From contig CCFE01000032.1 in assembly GCA_000752035.1 (NCBI GenBank), positions 70,518 to 89,998 on the forward strand: 19,481 bases of DNA. Direction: 5' to 3'. A program made the translations under genes and the position numbers. The stretch is from Bacillus rubiinfantis. Lineage in GTDB: Bacteria; Bacillota; Bacilli; Bacillales; Cytobacillaceae. The first letter of the stretch is position 1, and each line of letters starts with the position of its first letter. Of this stretch, positions 14,707 through 19,481 are shown piece after piece. The notes beneath the pieces were generated by a model. The model saw nothing but the letters and a program-made list of their open reading frames with translations. It did no database searches and was not told the origin of the DNA.

Positions 14707-15414
14707 CTATCCATTTATCATTTTTCCTTGTTTTTCTAACCACTTGGCTTCAGCCTCTGCCAAGCGAATATAGTTTGGCGTAAACGTATGAATATCTTCT
14801 TCCGGCCTGTATGCTCCTAATAAAGCTAATTCTCCAGGGCGTGGATTTTGTTCAGTCGGACTAGCAAACAACGCCTTACTCCCCAATTGGTCTGCAAACA
14901 TTTGTTGATGGAGGGAAACATCATTACCTACGAACAACACTGGCTTGTCCAATTGCCCTAATTCTTTTGCCCATTCAACTGCCATGGTCAACCGATCTGA
15001 TTTGAGAACCTTAAGCTGTCCTAGTTCAAAATGATACAGCCCAGTATAAATTTGTCCCCTTCGTGCATCAAATAATGGGGAAACATAACCAGTAAAGTAT
15101 CGGCCCACTCCTGCTGCTAATATCTCTAAGCTGGAAATCCCGACAAGTGGAATATTTAACGACCATGCTAGAGTTTTAGCAATTGTCACCCCAATCCGGA
15201 CTCCAGTGTATGAGCCGGGACCTTTTGCTACAACAATTCTTGTTAAATCCTTTGGCGTTTTTTCACATTCATTCATGAGAATTTGAATCGCTGGCATAAT
15301 CCGAATTGAATGGTTCTTTTTTAAATTGGTTATATATTCGCCAATGACCACGTTATTATTATACAGAGCTATTCCCAAAGGATTGTTAGAAGTATCAATT
15401 GCTAAAATCGTCAT
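14707..15414 (-). CDS. tsaB: tRNA t6A37 biosynthesis subunit TsaB
   Basis: TsaB is a catalytically silent TsaD paralogue that dimerises with TsaD. The 235-aa product begins MTILAIDTSNNPLGIAL, carries KGPGSYTGVRIG (64-75) and has SPLFDARRGQIYTGLY, all typical of the family, while lacking the HxxxH metal pair. Its ATG overlaps the tsaE stop by four bases. Confidence 0.96.
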   Translation of the reverse strand: MTILAIDTSNNPLGIALYNNNVVIGEYITNLKKNHSIRIMPAIQILMNECEKTPKDLTRIVVAKGPGSYTGVRIGVTIAKTLAWSLNIPLVGISSLEILAAGVGRYFTGYVSPLFDARRGQIYTGLYHFELGQLKVLKSDRLTMAVEWAKELGQLDKPVLFVGNDVSLHQQMFADQLGSKALFASPTEQNPRPGELALLGAYRPEEDIHTFTPNYIRLAEAEAKWLEKQGKMING

Positions 15415-15866
15415 TGAAAAATCTCCTTACATAATTGCTGATATCTTTGCCCATGTGGTTGGAGGACAATTTTTCGTTGGTTATCTTTTTGATGATAGAT
15501 ATAAATAGTCAACAAGTTACTAGGCAGTTGCTCTTTTATGATGTGGGCCCATTCAACTACGGTTACACCATTGCCTTCAAAGTATTCATCAAATCCTAAG
15601 TCCTCCAGTGTATCTGCTACTCGATACACATCCATATGATATAATGGTAACTTTCCTGTATATTCCTTAATAATCGTAAATGTCGGGCTATTAACCGTTC
15701 TCTTAATGCCTAATCCCTTTGCTAAACCTTTTGTAAATGTGGTTTTGCCAGCTCCTAAATCTCCTTCAAGTGCAAGCACATCCCCCGGTTGTAGAAAGGA
15801 AGCTAGCCTTTCAGCAAATTCAGATGTCTCCTGCGAATTTCTTGTGATTAATTCATAATGGTCCAT
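15411..15866 (-). CDS. tsaE: tRNA t6A37 biosynthesis ATPase TsaE
   Basis: TsaE is a small P-loop ATPase that resets the TsaB-TsaD complex after each t6A cycle. The 151-aa product shows Walker A GDLGAGKTTF (35-44), the switch-like NSPTFTIIKEY, HMDVYR (78-82 region) with the Walker-B-like Asp and VVEWAHII with the conserved Glu-Trp. AGGTGA precedes the ATG. It is the first gene of tsaE-tsaB-rimI-tsaD. A TACAAT (minus strand, 15907-15912) may be its -10 box, but the -35 region overlaps the T run of the upstream terminator and is poor. thiL, which precedes it in B. subtilis, is absent. Confidence 0.96.
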   Translation of the reverse strand: MDHYELITRNSQETSEFAERLASFLQPGDVLALEGDLGAGKTTFTKGLAKGLGIKRTVNSPTFTIIKEYTGKLPLYHMDVYRVADTLEDLGFDEYFEGNGVTVVEWAHIIKEQLPSNLLTIYIYHQKDNQRKIVLQPHGQRYQQLCKEIFQ

Positions 15867-15926
15867 CTTATCACCTATTTTATTCTAGAAAAAAATGTCT
15901 ATTTACATTGTACCTTATTTTGATAC

Positions 15927-15953
15927 AAAAAAACCTTAGGATGTTTCCTAAGG
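15927..15953 (-). terminator. Second terminator after the rRNA-tRNA operon
   Basis: A perfect 8-bp stem CCTTAGGA/TCCTAAGG with loop TGTT, followed on the minus strand by seven T. It insulates tsaE from rRNA operon read-through. Confidence 0.85.
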
Positions 15954-15984
15954 AATTCATTTTATATGTATAAGTTGTAAACAT

Positions 15985-16008
15985 AAAAAAAGCCGAAACT
16001 CAGTTTCG
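15985..16008 (-). terminator. First terminator of the rRNA-tRNA operon
   Basis: CGAAAC (15994-15999) pairs with GTTTCG (16003-16008), followed on the minus strand by GC and seven T. It lies 20 bases after the tRNA-Asp 3' end. Confidence 0.85.
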
Positions 16009-16027
16009 TACCTTCTTCAGGTAAAAA

Positions 16028-16104
16028 TGGCGGTCTGGACGGGACTCGAACCCGCGACCTCCTGCGTGACAGGCAGGCATTCTAACCAGCTGAACTACCA
16101 GACC
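16028..16104 (-). tRNA. tRNA-Asp (GTC)
   Basis: A 77-base cloverleaf starting GGTCTGGTAGTTCAGCTGG, anticodon loop CTGTCAC with GTC, T arm GGGTTCGAGTCCC and an encoded CCA end. Acceptor stem GGTCTGG pairs with CCAGACC. Confidence 0.98.
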
Positions 16105-16107
16105 AAA

Positions 16108-16181
<74 letters not shown>

Positions 16182-16348
16182 ATAATAAAAGATATTAATT
16201 TAAATTATGCCCTTAGACACTGACTGTCCCCATCTCAGAAAGCTTATTCAAGTAGCGACTCAATGGGTACAACTCGCAGATTATTCATGGAAGCAACGCT
16301 CGTTGCTCCACCCCGCGATAATAGAAATATATAAAAGATTAAACAACA
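16182..16348. other. 5S to tRNA-fMet spacer with a stray tRNA-fMet 5' fragment
   Basis: Twenty bases at 16304-16323 repeat 16168-16187 exactly: the first 14 bases of tRNA-fMet (CGCGGGGTGGAGCA on the minus strand) plus six leader bases. The fragment runs straight into a 9-bp hairpin (about 16290-16310) instead of the rest of the tRNA. The 116 bases between the copies match no RNA I recognise. Confidence 0.65.
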
Positions 16349-16465
<117 letters not shown>

Positions 16466-16542
16466 TATTTACTTTTTGAGGTTCATTCCCTCAAAACTAG
16501 ATAATGCAGAAGAAGTTCCATTGAAGAACGAGTTATCGTTTT

Positions 16543-19476
<2,934 letters not shown>

Positions 19477-19481
19477 TACGG

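Overview
The window looks like part of a low-GC Bacillaceae chromosome (Bacillus or a close relative such as Neobacillus). The evidence is strong purine-rich ribosome binding sites, a CIRCE-controlled groES-groEL operon, and a gene order matching the B. subtilis rrnE to groEL interval almost gene for gene, read here in reverse: 23S-5S-tRNA-fMet-tRNA-Asp, tsaE-tsaB-rimI-tsaD, ydiF, moaC, rex, ydiK, ydiL, groES, groEL. Genes expected from B. subtilis but absent are thiL (between tRNA-Asp and tsaE) and tatAY-tatCY (between rex and ydiK). The species cannot be fixed from the sequence alone.

Positions 1-4257 are an AT-rich, gene-poor accessory region downstream of groEL. It holds a Fic-domain gene, two copies of a two-gene cassette (an uncharacterised ~85-aa protein overlapping by ATGA a retropepsin-like aspartic protease; one protease is intact, the other is reduced to 25 codons), two frameshifted small genes and an intact 41-aa basic peptide gene. 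A 43-bp block containing the last codons and stop of groEL (4215-4257) recurs exactly at 2330-2372. A 19-bp motif (GTTARCAAAATGTTARCAT) occurs three times, two of them inside an 88/89-bp direct repeat. I read this as one or more integrative elements inserted at the groEL 3' end that lack any recombinase here. The left window edge probably cuts through a further boundary.

Positions 4248-8707 hold groEL, groES (with CIRCE and promoter), the divergent ydiL-ydiK pair, rex and moaC. ydiF (8872-10791) follows, and after it a striking cluster of nine same-strand DnaA-box-like 9-mers (10885-11042). This is the ydiF/tsaD(gcp) interval, where I recall a DnaA-box cluster in B. subtilis. Beyond it are two palindromic operator-like sites and a regularly spaced array of ATAAGCGGA motifs, split by an apparently intact IS256-family element (11403-12882, 9-bp target duplication) that carries a terminator and a long hairpin.

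Positions 13220-15866 form the tsaE-tsaB-rimI-tsaD operon, which makes the t6A37 modification of tRNA and carries out N-terminal acetylation. Positions 15927-19476 are the 3' part of an rRNA operon on the minus strand: complete 23S and 5S genes, a spacer containing a stray copy of the tRNA-fMet 5' end, tRNA-fMet, tRNA-Asp and two tandem terminators.
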